NCBI GenBank assembly: GCA_035628595.1 | Contig: DASPJN010000138.1 | Coordinates: 12,443-76,442 of the forward strand | Length of the DNA: 64,000 bases | Source of the DNA: Chryseosolibacter sp035628595 | Lineage (GTDB): Bacteria > Bacteroidota > Bacteroidia > Cytophagales > Cyclobacteriaceae | Direction: 5' to 3' | Part shown: piece by piece, positions 31,708-40,623 of the stretch | Layout of the letters: each line of letters begins with the position of its first letter | How positions within the stretch are numbered: position 1 is the stretch's first letter | Translations under genes and position numbers: made by a program | The notes under the pieces: generated by a model | Databases searched by the model: none | What the model was told of the DNA's origin: nothing | What the model saw: the letters and a program-made list of their open reading frames with translations, nothing else

Positions 31708-31859
31708 TAATAACACACACAACAGGAACAGAGCAATCAAGGTAAACCCCGCACCATTTGAAACTGGTTCAGCTTCGTTTATGCCGAATACCGACCTAAT
31801 AAAGTCTTTTAGAATTTCATAAAAACGGCCTAAATCACATTCTAAACGCTGTTTTCCAC

Positions 31860-31910
31860 ACCTCCACACAAATTTATGCTACATCGGACACGGTATGATG
31901 CGGACTTCTG
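31860..31910. repeat. attR: right prophage attachment junction
   Basis: Bases 31860-31883 are the right phage arm and TC at 31884-31885 is the shared dinucleotide, after which yifB codons for HHTVS resume on the minus strand. Left of the junction the yifB frame meets a phage TAA after only DVA. The arm pairs with 4046-4069 at 19 of 24 positions. Confidence 0.8.
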
Positions 31911-32743
31911 AAAGGACGTGTCGTCAGCAACCCGGTTTCCCGGGAAAGCTTCCCGGCGACGGAATGAATCTTGGTCGTCTCGAGGGCCTCCTGTAGTGAA
32001 AGCGGTGGCAGGATTCCTGGTAACCGTTTTGCTAACATTGTTTTGCCAGCACCGGGAGGACCGATCATGATCACGTTATGACCGCCGGCGGCGGCGATTT
32101 CAAGCGCGCGTTTAATATTCTCCTGACCCTGCACGTCGCGGAAATCTGTATCGTAGTGATTAAGCTTCGAGGCGAATACTTCTTTCACATTGACAACCAC
32201 AGGCTCAATTGTCATAGATTGGTTCAGGAATCCAACCGCCTCATTCAACGAACGCACAGGGATCACGTTGATACCACCAACAACAGCAGCTTCTTTCGCA
32301 TTATCGTACGGCACCAGCAATGCCTTAAATCCTTCACGCGCGGCCTGGATAGCAATCGGTAGCACACCTTTAATCGCGCGGAGGTTTCCATCAAGCGCAA
32401 GTTCTCCCATGATATGATATTCATCCAGATCATCGGCGCGTAACTGTCCGGACGCTTTTAAGACACATAGTGCGATGGGAAGATCGTAAGCAGAGCCTTC
32501 CTTCCGGATATCGGCGGGAGCAAGATTTATAACTGTTTTTTTGCGTGGCATGAAGTAGCCACAACTTTTGAGGGCGGATTCAACGCGGTGCTGACTTTCC
32601 TTAATAGCGCTGTCGGGTAGCCCACTCATGAAAAATTTTGTTCCTTGTCCTACGCTGACTTCAACCATGATGGTGCGTGCATCAACTCCTTGAACTGCAC
32701 TGCCAAATGTCTTGGCCAATTGAGTTGTGGTGGTGGTTATCAT
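31874..32743 (-). CDS. yifB: YifB/ComM-type AAA+ ATPase, 5' half, cut by prophage
   Basis: The 289 residues comprise the N-terminal ChlI/Lon-protease-like domain (1-170) and the start of the AAA+ domain with Walker A GPPGAGKT (228-235). The frame then breaks in FRSPHHTVSDVA, two residues after the crossover, at a stop supplied by phage DNA. Walker B and the rest lie at 3344-4044. Joined at the shared GA the two parts give about 519 codons, the normal family length. The start ATG is followed by the family N-terminus. A stable truncated protein may be made in the lysogen but should not hydrolyse ATP. Confidence 0.92.
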   Translation of the reverse strand: MITTTTTQLAKTFGSAVQGVDARTIMVEVSVGQGTKFFMSGLPDSAIKESQHRVESALKSCGYFMPRKKTVINLAPADIRKEGSAYDLPIALCVLKASGQLRADDLDEYHIMGELALDGNLRAIKGVLPIAIQAAREGFKALLVPYDNAKEAAVVGGINVIPVRSLNEAVGFLNQSMTIEPVVVNVKEVFASKLNHYDTDFRDVQGQENIKRALEIAAAGGHNVIMIGPPGAGKTMLAKRLPGILPPLSLQEALETTKIHSVAGKLSRETGLLTTRPFRSPHHTVSDVA

Positions 32744-32864
32744 TTCCTTCAGAGAGAATCGTGAAGCCGAAATATAGCAAAAAAGATTGAAGCAGCGCTT
32801 CTTGGAACGAAGGCTACACTTTAATCAGGATGGGAAGATCCTGAAAAAAACGGCGTCGGGAAAT

Positions 32865-33179
32865 CTATGGGTTTGTCGGGCGCTGAGCCTCAGCGCTGCG
32901 TGACGCTTCCTGCATGTCAAAAAGCTTTGCCTTCAACGTATTCAACTCATGATTGAGAGCAGCCTTTTCTTTTGAATCCTCTTTGTTGCGGGAAAGAACC
33001 CAGATAATGTCAACAATTAAAAGGATCAGCCCGAGTAGTGTGACCCACTTGAATGATGGTACCCAACCCACCATCTTAAAAAGAAGGCTGGAATTGTTAT
33101 CGATCGTGACTGTGAATATGAAAGCACTAAGGTGGAAAACGCCGAAGACGCTATAAAAGATCCATCTGTTTTTAGTCAT
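32865..33179 (-). CDS. Small two-helix membrane protein with coiled coil
   Basis: The 104-residue protein has two membrane helices (WIFYSVFGVFHLSAFIFTV and WVTLLGLILLIVDIIWVL) and a charged coiled-coil tail (KEDSKEKAALNHELNTLKAKLFDMQEASRSAEAQ). No family is recognised. It lies between the ABC transporter and yifB, all read leftward with gaps of 70-120 bases. It may be part of the same transcription unit. Confidence 0.6.
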   Translation of the reverse strand: MTKNRWIFYSVFGVFHLSAFIFTVTIDNNSSLLFKMVGWVPSFKWVTLLGLILLIVDIIWVLSRNKEDSKEKAALNHELNTLKAKLFDMQEASRSAEAQRPTNP

Positions 33180-33248
33180 GGTGTGGGGCTATGCAGTCCT
33201 CAAACTTAACTTTTTATCACCGAATTCGCAAAAGGGCAAAACCCCTGG

Positions 33249-35072
33249 TCAGACCTTCTGAATTTCGTTCAGTTTCCTGTAAAGTCCATTATTCTGCAGC
33301 AATGCGTCATGCTTTCCACGTTCAACGATTGCGCCGTTTTGAATAACAATGATCTCATCCGCATTTTGAATGGTGCTTAGCCTGTGTGCGATTACAATGG
33401 AAGTGCGGTTTTTCATCAGGTTAAACAATGCATCCTGAACGAGTTTTTCGGATTCCGAATCCAGTGCAGATGTGGCCTCATCAAGGATCAAAATTGGCGG
33501 ATTCTTTAGAACGGCGCGGGCGATACTAAGGCGTTGTCTCTGCCCACCCGATAACTTCGCACCACGCTCCCCTATTGTTGTGTGGTAGCCATTTTCCATC
33601 TGGGAAATAAACTCATGTGCATTCGCAATTTTCGATGCATTGATCACATCTTCCTCGCGAACATTCTCCATTCCGAAGGCAATGTTATTGAAGACAGAGT
33701 CATTGAACAGGATTGACTCTTGTGTCACCACGCCCATTTGTTTCCGGAGCGATTCAAGCTCATAATCGGTAAGCGAAACACCATCAAGTTTCACCTCCCC
33801 CGCTGTTGGATCATAGAATCGGGGAACAAGGTCGGCGAGTGTCGACTTGCCCCCACCCGATGGCCCCACCAGCGCAATCGTCTTTCCTTTTTCAATCTTC
33901 AGATTGATGTTCTGCAGCACCATCTCCTTTTCATAAGCAAAGCTTACATTCTCGAAAACAATGCTTTCGCGGAAAGCCTCAAGATTTATAGCATTTGGCT
34001 TGTTGCGAATGGCTGGCTGCGTGTCGACCAGGTCGAAGATCCGCTGTGCGGAAGCAATACCTTTTTGAAGTGATGTCAGTCCGTTCGAAAAGTTTTTTGC
34101 AGGTTGAATCATCGAGGCGTAAAAACCAAGAAAGATCATAAAAGACGCGGGAGTGAGATCTCCATCACCGCGCAAAACAGATTGGCCGCCGTAGTACAGG
34201 ATCACCGCTACGACAATGACACCAAGAAATTCTGACAAAGGTGAAGCAAGTTCATTCTTGCGTGAAATCGAGAGGTTAACCTTGCGGTGAAAAGATGTTT
34301 CATTTTCCATCTTTCCGAGAAGAAACTTGCGTGCATTGAACGCATTGATCACGCGCATGCCGCCAAACGTTTCATCAAGAATATTAACAATTCGTCCCAT
34401 CGATTCCTGGCTTTGCTGCGCGCGTTTCTTTAAACGTTTGATGATCTCCGAGATAATTCCGCCAGTAACAGGCAGAAAAATAAGAGTGAACAATGTCAGC
34501 TTGGCGGAGATTGTGAACAACACGATGATATACACAATGAGTGTGATCGGTTCCTTGATAGCCTTGAAGCTGTTGATGACGGTGCCTTCAACTTCACCCA
34601 CGTCGTTGGTAAAACGTGAGATCAAATCGCCTTTTCGCTGATCATTAAAGAAACCGATGTGCAAACGTGAGACATTCGTAAAAATCTCCATTCGAAGATT
34701 TTTGACAACATCAACTTTCAAATACGAAGCCACCATGCGTTCCATATACCGGAAGATGTTCGCAAGAAAAACAAACGCAACGATGGAAATACAAACGAAA
34801 AGCAATGCGCCATTAGAGCCATGTTTCTCAATGATGGAAACAAAGTAATATTGAAAAAGCTCTCGGAAATACTTCAGAGAAAGAACAAACTCCGGACGTG
34901 TCGCAATTGCAGGACCCGCTTCCTCCTGGTAAAACAAGATCTCAAGCATCGGCTTCAATAGCGCCAGATACGATGCACTGAAAACTGCCGCAAGAATCGA
35001 GAAGATCAAAAACTTAAAGAACCTGGATTTAATGTTAGGAGCAAATCGCAGGATGCGTAGGTAGATTTCCAT
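33249..35072 (-). CDS. ABC exporter, MsbA/LipidA-type half transporter
   Basis: The 607-residue protein has six membrane helices (residues 1-330) followed by an ATP-binding domain with Walker A GPSGGGKST, Q-loop VVTQES, signature LSGGQRQR, Walker B ILILDEATSALD and H-loop IVIAHRLST. Length and domain order match MsbA-like homodimeric exporters of lipids or drugs. Its ATG overlaps the stop of the barrel protein gene in TAATG, so the two are coupled, which hints at a shared envelope task. The substrate cannot be told. Confidence 0.9.
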   Translation of the reverse strand: MEIYLRILRFAPNIKSRFFKFLIFSILAAVFSASYLALLKPMLEILFYQEEAGPAIATRPEFVLSLKYFRELFQYYFVSIIEKHGSNGALLFVCISIVAFVFLANIFRYMERMVASYLKVDVVKNLRMEIFTNVSRLHIGFFNDQRKGDLISRFTNDVGEVEGTVINSFKAIKEPITLIVYIIVLFTISAKLTLFTLIFLPVTGGIISEIIKRLKKRAQQSQESMGRIVNILDETFGGMRVINAFNARKFLLGKMENETSFHRKVNLSISRKNELASPLSEFLGVIVVAVILYYGGQSVLRGDGDLTPASFMIFLGFYASMIQPAKNFSNGLTSLQKGIASAQRIFDLVDTQPAIRNKPNAINLEAFRESIVFENVSFAYEKEMVLQNINLKIEKGKTIALVGPSGGGKSTLADLVPRFYDPTAGEVKLDGVSLTDYELESLRKQMGVVTQESILFNDSVFNNIAFGMENVREEDVINASKIANAHEFISQMENGYHTTIGERGAKLSGGQRQRLSIARAVLKNPPILILDEATSALDSESEKLVQDALFNLMKNRTSIVIAHRLSTIQNADEIIVIQNGAIVERGKHDALLQNNGLYRKLNEIQKV

Positions 35073-36769
35073 TAAAATTCGTAAAGACGCTGTGGTATAT
35101 TCCAGCGCAAAGCTAAAGAACTTATTGCTGTATTGTTGTCATAAATTTTCAAGTCACTCTCGCTCCTTCTCAAAACGACATTTCCCTCAATAAAAAAATT
35201 ATGAAAGAGTTGCCAGGAAGCCGTAAATGTTCCAAAGAAGATCTTATTGTCGACACCTTGCGCAACCTTGTTACCATACGTCTGTTCGATATCCCTGTTA
35301 TTCTTAAGAATATTACCTCCCCAATTCTCGCCTGCTGCATCACGGCCGGTTTGCGCGTAAATGAGCTTGCCTTTTACGTTCAAGCGTTTTAACGGCTGAT
35401 AACGAAGTATCCCAACGAATTCCTGGAAGTTTGCACCGAGCGGATGGGCAATCGCCTGTTTGTAGTTCGAATAATTTCCATAAGTGGAATTATGCGAATA
35501 CGTGTACGGCCTCACGATGTTTACCTCACCTTGCAGGTCGAGATTCTGCACAGCAAACGCATCAACATACTTACCGCCAATTTGCACCCCGAATTTATTC
35601 GCCCACCATCCATTTTGCGCACGAATGTTTGAAATCACAAATTCATCGAGCAGAAATTGTCCATACACCTGAAAATTTCTCACCATGTTCCATTTGAAGT
35701 CCATGCCGAGCAACACATTATCGCTGCTGCCGTTTTGCTGTTCGATGGCACGATAAAAGATGATCGGATTGAAATAATCAAGTCGCAGGTGATCATAGCC
35801 AAGAGTGTCATCTGCCGAATAGATCACGGATTCAAACACGCCGATATTCAGTTTCTTACCGATGTTAATGCTAATGTGATGCAGCGCATTGTACTTGTTC
35901 GGATAACCTTTTGAAATTGATTTTAGTCCACCAAACTTATTAGTGATTGCATCATCCGGCGGTGTTGTCATCTGGTTGACCAAAAAAAGATAATTCACCT
36001 TCCACACCTTTACGTTTCCCTTAAGAAACATCGAAGGCGGAGCATAGTCGCTGAACGCTAACGAGCGATAACCGTTTCCAATGAAAAACCTATCGTGCCC
36101 CAGTTGAACATTGATATGCTTGCTTACATCGGCGGTGATATATCCACGCGCCTGCAAAAAGTCCGCGCCCTTCCCTTCCTGATATTCTTTCCAGAAACCC
36201 TCGTGTGGAATCACATCGGTCTCACCAACAACCTGCCAGACATAAGATGGCAGGATAACCTGGTTATCGGTCAGGTAGGTATAAAAGCCAACTTTTTTAT
36301 CAACCATTCCGCGCACCTCGACGCCACGGGTGTTCATGAAAAGCCGGTCATCTCGTTCGCTGTCATTCCCCGCCTGGAAATAGATTACGGGGTTTATATG
36401 AAGATCGAAGTCGTCGCTATGGTAGCTGAAGAAATCGGACTTTTTTCGGTAGAAATGCTTCAAAATAGGCCTGCGGCTATCTCCCTGACCTTCGGCTGCC
36501 CATTCCCAGCTATCGTTTAAAAGGTACTGGTAATTGAAATCGTCAACCTCGGTTTCGAGCACGTCTTTCAATTTCACCGAGTCCATAAATGAAACGATAT
36601 CGGCCCTTTTATATGGTTTTATTGCCGTGAATATCTCCGATCGCACACGCCCGGTTTTTATTTCATAACGGTCGATCCAATGATAATAGTCCTCGTTAAG
36701 AGGGGCAAAATTGCTTTGGCCAGCGGCCAGAAGAGGGCAAAAAAATGCGAGGAGTGCAAAAAATCTCAT
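35072..36769 (-). CDS. Outer-membrane beta-barrel protein, Wzi-like
   Basis: The 565-residue protein begins with a signal peptide (MRFFALLAFFCPLLAAGQ). The rest alternates short beta strands with aromatic ends, including HDRFFIGNGYRSLAFSDYAPPSMFLKGNVKVWKVNYLF, which is the signature of Bacteroidota barrel proteins related to the capsule-assembly protein Wzi. It ends in LRWNIPQRLYEF, with the C-terminal aromatic residue needed for barrel insertion. It is coupled to the ABC exporter. A role in surface polysaccharide or lipid display is plausible but not shown. Confidence 0.7.
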   Translation of the reverse strand: MRFFALLAFFCPLLAAGQSNFAPLNEDYYHWIDRYEIKTGRVRSEIFTAIKPYKRADIVSFMDSVKLKDVLETEVDDFNYQYLLNDSWEWAAEGQGDSRRPILKHFYRKKSDFFSYHSDDFDLHINPVIYFQAGNDSERDDRLFMNTRGVEVRGMVDKKVGFYTYLTDNQVILPSYVWQVVGETDVIPHEGFWKEYQEGKGADFLQARGYITADVSKHINVQLGHDRFFIGNGYRSLAFSDYAPPSMFLKGNVKVWKVNYLFLVNQMTTPPDDAITNKFGGLKSISKGYPNKYNALHHISINIGKKLNIGVFESVIYSADDTLGYDHLRLDYFNPIIFYRAIEQQNGSSDNVLLGMDFKWNMVRNFQVYGQFLLDEFVISNIRAQNGWWANKFGVQIGGKYVDAFAVQNLDLQGEVNIVRPYTYSHNSTYGNYSNYKQAIAHPLGANFQEFVGILRYQPLKRLNVKGKLIYAQTGRDAAGENWGGNILKNNRDIEQTYGNKVAQGVDNKIFFGTFTASWQLFHNFFIEGNVVLRRSESDLKIYDNNTAISSLALRWNIPQRLYEF

Positions 36770-36916
36770 GTCGTTAACCTACTGACAGATCGGCTGTTAG
36801 CGTTCGACGTGCAAAATGGGGCTATTTTAACAGTTAAAAAAGCAACCGTAATCGTTATCTTTGTTCAGTCGGGCGGACGGGTAAGAAAATGCATGTGGAA
36901 ATTCATAAACTTTCTG

Positions 36917-36946
36917 TTGATTTTTCCGGCAGCCTCCTTATCTTTG
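36917..36946 (+). promoter_or_regulatory. Promoter of the L31 gene
   Basis: TTG at 36917-36919 and TATCTTTG at 36939-36946, spacer 19 bases, match the Bacteroidota consensus. A start near 36953 leaves a 26-base leader before ATG 36979. Confidence 0.65.
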
Positions 36947-36978
36947 CAGTCCTTTAACGGAAATAGCATTTAAATAAC

Positions 36979-37224
36979 ATGAAAAAAGGCATTCATCCTG
37001 AGTACAGAGACGTGGTTTTCTGGGATACTTCAAGCGACACGAAGTTCAAGAGCCGTTCTACGCAAAATCCTAAAGAAACGGTTAAGTGGGAAGATGGGAA
37101 AGAATATCCTGTGATCAAGGTTGAAGTGAGCTCTGCTTCTCATCCATTCTTTACCGGCAAGAAACTGTTTGTTGATACAGCAGGCCGTGTTGAGAAGTTT
37201 AAGAACAAATACAAGAAAGCTTAA
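36979..37224 (+). CDS. rpmE2: Ribosomal protein bL31, type B
   Basis: The 81-residue protein (MKKGIHPEYRDVVFWDTSSDTKFKSRST...SASHPFFTGKKLFVDTAGRVEKFKNKYKK) is bL31 of the type without the zinc-binding cysteines. It belongs to the large ribosomal subunit near the central protuberance. A clear promoter lies upstream and a terminator 23 bases after the stop, so it is monocistronic. Type B L31 is often used under zinc shortage in species with both types; whether a type A copy exists is unknown. Confidence 0.96.
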   Translation: MKKGIHPEYRDVVFWDTSSDTKFKSRSTQNPKETVKWEDGKEYPVIKVEVSSASHPFFTGKKLFVDTAGRVEKFKNKYKKA

Positions 37225-37246
37225 TTACTCTTCTATAAGCACTGTG

Positions 37247-37276
37247 AAAAGGTCTTCGTCCTGAAGACCTTTTTTA
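37247..37276 (+). terminator. Intrinsic terminator of rpmE2
   Basis: AAAAGGTCTTC pairs with GAAGACCTTTT over a five-base loop and is followed by Ts. It ends the L31 transcript. Confidence 0.85.
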
Positions 37277-37351
37277 TTTTTCAGACATGGCTGTTCTGAA
37301 AATAATGCAATAATCTTCTCATTGTTTGGATACCAATCCTATTTTTGGAAC

Positions 37352-38530
37352 ATGAACGTAATCCTCTTCGATGATCCGGTGATCCGGCTTGATCTGCTCC
37401 CTTTTACATTCACTCGCCCTGTAGCTGCAATCCGGACAGGTATCCTTACGATTTCAGAGAAGTGGGAAAAATGGCTTGGTACAAAACCTTCTTATCAAAC
37501 ACAGGATTACCTTCAACGAAAATTTTCTTCATCAATAAAAGACGCGAACCTGCTAATCAACGGTGCCGTTTGTCCCGACGAAAAACTGGTTGAAGCCATC
37601 AGGCTGCTTGCACCCGGAACGTTCCTTGTTAAAGGAAGCTTACTCATCGCTGCAAGTAATCCTACTACAGAAATGAATAACGCAAACACACGCGAGTATT
37701 CAAATTCTATTACACTAATTGACAAACCCTGGAAGATTTTTTCAGAGAATGGTAATCAAATAAGAATTGATTTTGATTTGATCACAAAGGGACGGAATTC
37801 TGCCGGAATTTCCGACAAGTACACGATCGTGTATGCTGACGAAAATGTTTTTGTCGAGGAAGGCGGCTCTATCCGTGCCGCGGTAATCAACGCCGAAAAT
37901 GGCCCCGTGTATCTCGGGAAAAATACGATCATCCAGGAAGGTTCGCTTATTCGCGGGCCGTTTGCTTTGGGTGAAGGAAGTCAGCTGAGCATGGGCTCGA
38001 AAATGCGCGGCGATGTGAGCATAGGACCGTATTGCAAGGTCGGCGGAGAAGTCAGTACCTCAGTATTGTTCGCCTATAGCAACAAAAGTCACGATGGATT
38101 TCTTGGTAACTCGGTTCTTGGCGAATGGTGTAATCTTGGAGCCGACACGAACACTTCGAATCTGAAAAATAATTATGACCATGTGAAGCTGTGGCGGCAC
38201 GCGACTGAAAAATTTGAAAGCACCGGTCTGCAATTCTGTGGACTCATGATGGGCGATCACAGCAAGTGCAGTATTAACACAATGTTCAATACCGGTACCG
38301 TTGTGGATGTGTCATCAAATATTTTCGGAGAAGGATTCCCGAGAAATTACGTTCCGTCCTTTTCCTGGGGCGGTACCAGCGGCTTTTCGACATATCAATT
38401 TGAAAAAGCTGCAGAAACTGTAACCCGCGTGATGGGAAGGAGAAACATACCTTTTGATGATGTCGAACGCGATATATTGCTGCACGTTTTTCAATTGACA
38501 CGTCAGCAACGTACATGGGAGAAAAAATAA
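37352..38530 (+). CDS. GlmU-like sugar nucleotidyltransferase/left-handed beta-helix protein
   Basis: The ATG at 37352 (MNVILFDDPVIRLDLLPFTFTRPVAAIRTG) is preferred over an upstream TTG in the same frame. The 392-residue protein has a reduced nucleotidyltransferase N-terminus (RPVAAIRTGILTISEKWEKWLG) and a C-terminal hexapeptide-repeat domain from about 190 (VYLGKNTIIQEGSLIRGPFALGEGSQL). LGADTNTSNLKNNY is typical of the GlmU-related group seen in Bacteroidota. It probably acts on a sugar phosphate for envelope synthesis. It ends one base before holB starts. Confidence 0.75.
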   Translation: MNVILFDDPVIRLDLLPFTFTRPVAAIRTGILTISEKWEKWLGTKPSYQTQDYLQRKFSSSIKDANLLINGAVCPDEKLVEAIRLLAPGTFLVKGSLLIAASNPTTEMNNANTREYSNSITLIDKPWKIFSENGNQIRIDFDLITKGRNSAGISDKYTIVYADENVFVEEGGSIRAAVINAENGPVYLGKNTIIQEGSLIRGPFALGEGSQLSMGSKMRGDVSIGPYCKVGGEVSTSVLFAYSNKSHDGFLGNSVLGEWCNLGADTNTSNLKNNYDHVKLWRHATEKFESTGLQFCGLMMGDHSKCSINTMFNTGTVVDVSSNIFGEGFPRNYVPSFSWGGTSGFSTYQFEKAAETVTRVMGRRNIPFDDVERDILLHVFQLTRQQRTWEKK

Positions 38531-38531
38531 A

Positions 38532-39665
38532 ATGAAATTCGCAGATATACCTGGTCTTGCTTCAACAAAAAAGCTTCTAACCGAGGCCGCAACGAACAAC
38601 CACGCTGCACATGCGCAATTGTTTGTTGGCACGGATGGGGTTTTGAATTTACCAATGGCGTTGGCGTATGCGACCTATCTGCACTGTGAAAACGCGGGGC
38701 CGGACGATGCCTGTGGAATCTGCGCAGCGTGCTCGAAGAATAACAAGTTCATTCACCCGGATACACATTTTGTTTTTCCACTGAGTAACATCAAAAATGA
38801 TAAAGACGAAGAGCGATTCAAATCTGAGATTCGGAAACAGTGGCGTAGCTTTCTTCTGGAACAGCCATTCGGCACGCTCGACGACTGGACGAATTATTAT
38901 GGAGGGGAAGACAAGCAAGCTTTGATCTCCCGGGAAGAAAGCAGGGAGATTATCAAAACACTCTCACTAAAACCTTTCGAGAGTAAAAATAAAGTAATGA
39001 TCATCTGGCAGCCCGAACTCATGCATCCGTCTGCTGCCAACGGGATCCTGAAGATCCTTGAGGAACCACCGGCGCATACGTTCTTCATCCTTGTAACGAA
39101 TGCTGCGGACAAACTGTTGCCGACTATTATATCAAGAACGCAGATCGTAACAGTTCCGCTGCTCACCGATGAAGATATCAACACCTATCTCACCGAAAAT
39201 AAAGGCGTCGATCAGAAAAAGAACGATAAGATCGTACAGTTAGCGGATGGCAACCTGAACTTTGCTCTCAAACTCGTCGAAAAAGAAGAGGATAACAACG
39301 CCGTTCGTTTTACTGAATGGATGCGCGCGTGTTACAAACATAATTATGGCCTGCTTGTCGCAATGGCGGAAGATTACCACGGCATGGATAAGCTATCGCA
39401 GCGAAATATGATGGCCTACAGCATCAACATGATGCGGGAAACGCTCCTTCACACTTCCGCTGCCGGCAGTTTAAACCGAACACGCGGCGAAGAATTGAAG
39501 TTTATCCAGGATTTCAGCAGAGTCATGGACCTGGAGAAAGTTGACGAATCATTCCGATTGATGAATGATGCAACTTATTTCCTGGAAAGAAATGGAAGTG
39601 CTAAAATGATTTTCCTGGACCTCTCGTTGAAGATCGCGAAAGCGCTTAACCCGATTTACAACTGA
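38532..39665 (+). CDS. holB: DNA polymerase III delta' subunit
   Basis: The 377-residue protein follows the clamp-loader pattern: a lid-like start (PGLASTKKLLTEAATNNHAAHAQLFVG), a Zn-type cluster (CENAGPDDACGICAAC), the HPDTHFVFP stretch, then EAREIIKTLSLKPFESKNKVMIIWQPELMHPSAANGILKILEEPPAHTFFILVT and LPTIISRTQ (SRC-like motif with T). It lacks a true Walker A, as delta' does. It loads the sliding clamp with tau/gamma and delta. It is directly coupled to the GlmU-like gene and followed by hemC. Confidence 0.88.
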   Translation: MKFADIPGLASTKKLLTEAATNNHAAHAQLFVGTDGVLNLPMALAYATYLHCENAGPDDACGICAACSKNNKFIHPDTHFVFPLSNIKNDKDEERFKSEIRKQWRSFLLEQPFGTLDDWTNYYGGEDKQALISREESREIIKTLSLKPFESKNKVMIIWQPELMHPSAANGILKILEEPPAHTFFILVTNAADKLLPTIISRTQIVTVPLLTDEDINTYLTENKGVDQKKNDKIVQLADGNLNFALKLVEKEEDNNAVRFTEWMRACYKHNYGLLVAMAEDYHGMDKLSQRNMMAYSINMMRETLLHTSAAGSLNRTRGEELKFIQDFSRVMDLEKVDESFRLMNDATYFLERNGSAKMIFLDLSLKIAKALNPIYN

Positions 39666-39678
39666 CCAACTAAACGTC

Positions 39679-40614
39679 ATGAATAAGACCATTCGTATCG
39701 GAACCCGCGGAAGCAAGCTTGCCTTATGGCAGGCCAATCATGTTGCGAGCCTCATCAACGCATCAGGATACCGCACTGAGATCATCCCGATTGACACGAA
39801 GGGTGATAAAATGCTTGATGTCTCCATTGCGAAGATCGGCAGCAAGGGTGTTTTCACAGAGGAGATCGAAGACAAACTATTGGATGGATCCATCGATATC
39901 GCTGTTCACAGCGCAAAAGACCTTGCATCAACGATGAGCGATGAGCTTGAGCTCATTGCTTTCACCGAGAGAGAAATTGTAAACGATGTTGTTGTCAGTA
40001 ACAAAAGAAATATTTCCCTGAAAGATACAGGCATTCGCATCGGCACTTCCTCGACCCGACGAGTCGCTTTCGTAAAACACTATTATCCACAGGCGCAAAC
40101 GGTTTCCATACGTGGCAATCTTCAAACGCGGGTCAGCAAATTGGAGGCAGGGGAATGTGATGCGCTTATCCTCGCATATGCAGGCGTGCATCGCATGGGC
40201 TACGATCACATGATTGTCGAAAAAATTGAAACAAGTTATTTCGTCCCACCTGTCGGCCAGGGAAGCGTTGCCGTTCAATGTCACAAAAAGTTGAGCTTTG
40301 ATAAGAAAGAAGTCATAGAACGGTGGGTAAATCACCCTGAAACCGAGGCGTGTATTCGCGCTGAACGCGCCTTCCTGAAACAACTTGAAGGCGGATGCAG
40401 CATCCCGTCGTTCGGCTATGCCTGGCTCGAAGAAAATAAGATCACATTAAAAGCAGGAATTATTTCACTCGACGGCCAGCAGGTCATTAAGTCGAAACAC
40501 ACGGCTGATATCGAGGACGCCAAAGAGCTTGGCAAAAGCACGGCACAGGAAATCATTGTTAATGGCGGCGCTAAAATTCTAAATGATATTAGAAACGCAA
40601 TTCGTGTAGATTGA
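39679..40614 (+). CDS. hemC: Hydroxymethylbilane synthase (porphobilinogen deaminase)
   Basis: The 311-residue enzyme joins four porphobilinogen units in haem synthesis. It has IGTRGSKLALWQA at the start, HSAKDLAS (active-site Asp), GTSSTRRVAF, IRGNLQTRVSKL, PVGQGSVAVQC and the cofactor-carrying Cys in EGGCSIP. All core motifs are intact. It lies 13 bases after holB and 9 before the cyclophilin gene, so it is part of a mixed operon. Confidence 0.96.
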   Translation: MNKTIRIGTRGSKLALWQANHVASLINASGYRTEIIPIDTKGDKMLDVSIAKIGSKGVFTEEIEDKLLDGSIDIAVHSAKDLASTMSDELELIAFTEREIVNDVVVSNKRNISLKDTGIRIGTSSTRRVAFVKHYYPQAQTVSIRGNLQTRVSKLEAGECDALILAYAGVHRMGYDHMIVEKIETSYFVPPVGQGSVAVQCHKKLSFDKKEVIERWVNHPETEACIRAERAFLKQLEGGCSIPSFGYAWLEENKITLKAGIISLDGQQVIKSKHTADIEDAKELGKSTAQEIIVNGGAKILNDIRNAIRVD

Positions 40615-40623
40615 TCTCAGATT

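Larger units (their letters stand above)
4045..31884. mobile_element. HK97-type siphophage prophage inserted in yifB
   Basis: This is an element of about 27.84 kb bounded by attL and attR, with a large serine recombinase 51 bases inside the left end. It holds head, connector and tail genes in HK97 order on the minus strand, a P27/Terminase_1 packaging pair with an HNH nuclease nearby, and an early/accessory region at the right. Base composition is clearly more AT-rich than the flanks. All recognised structural genes are full length, so it looks inducible rather than decayed, but neither an endolysin nor a classical repressor was recognised. A terminal redundancy of two bases and an exactly restored host frame fix the ends. 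Confidence 0.9.
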
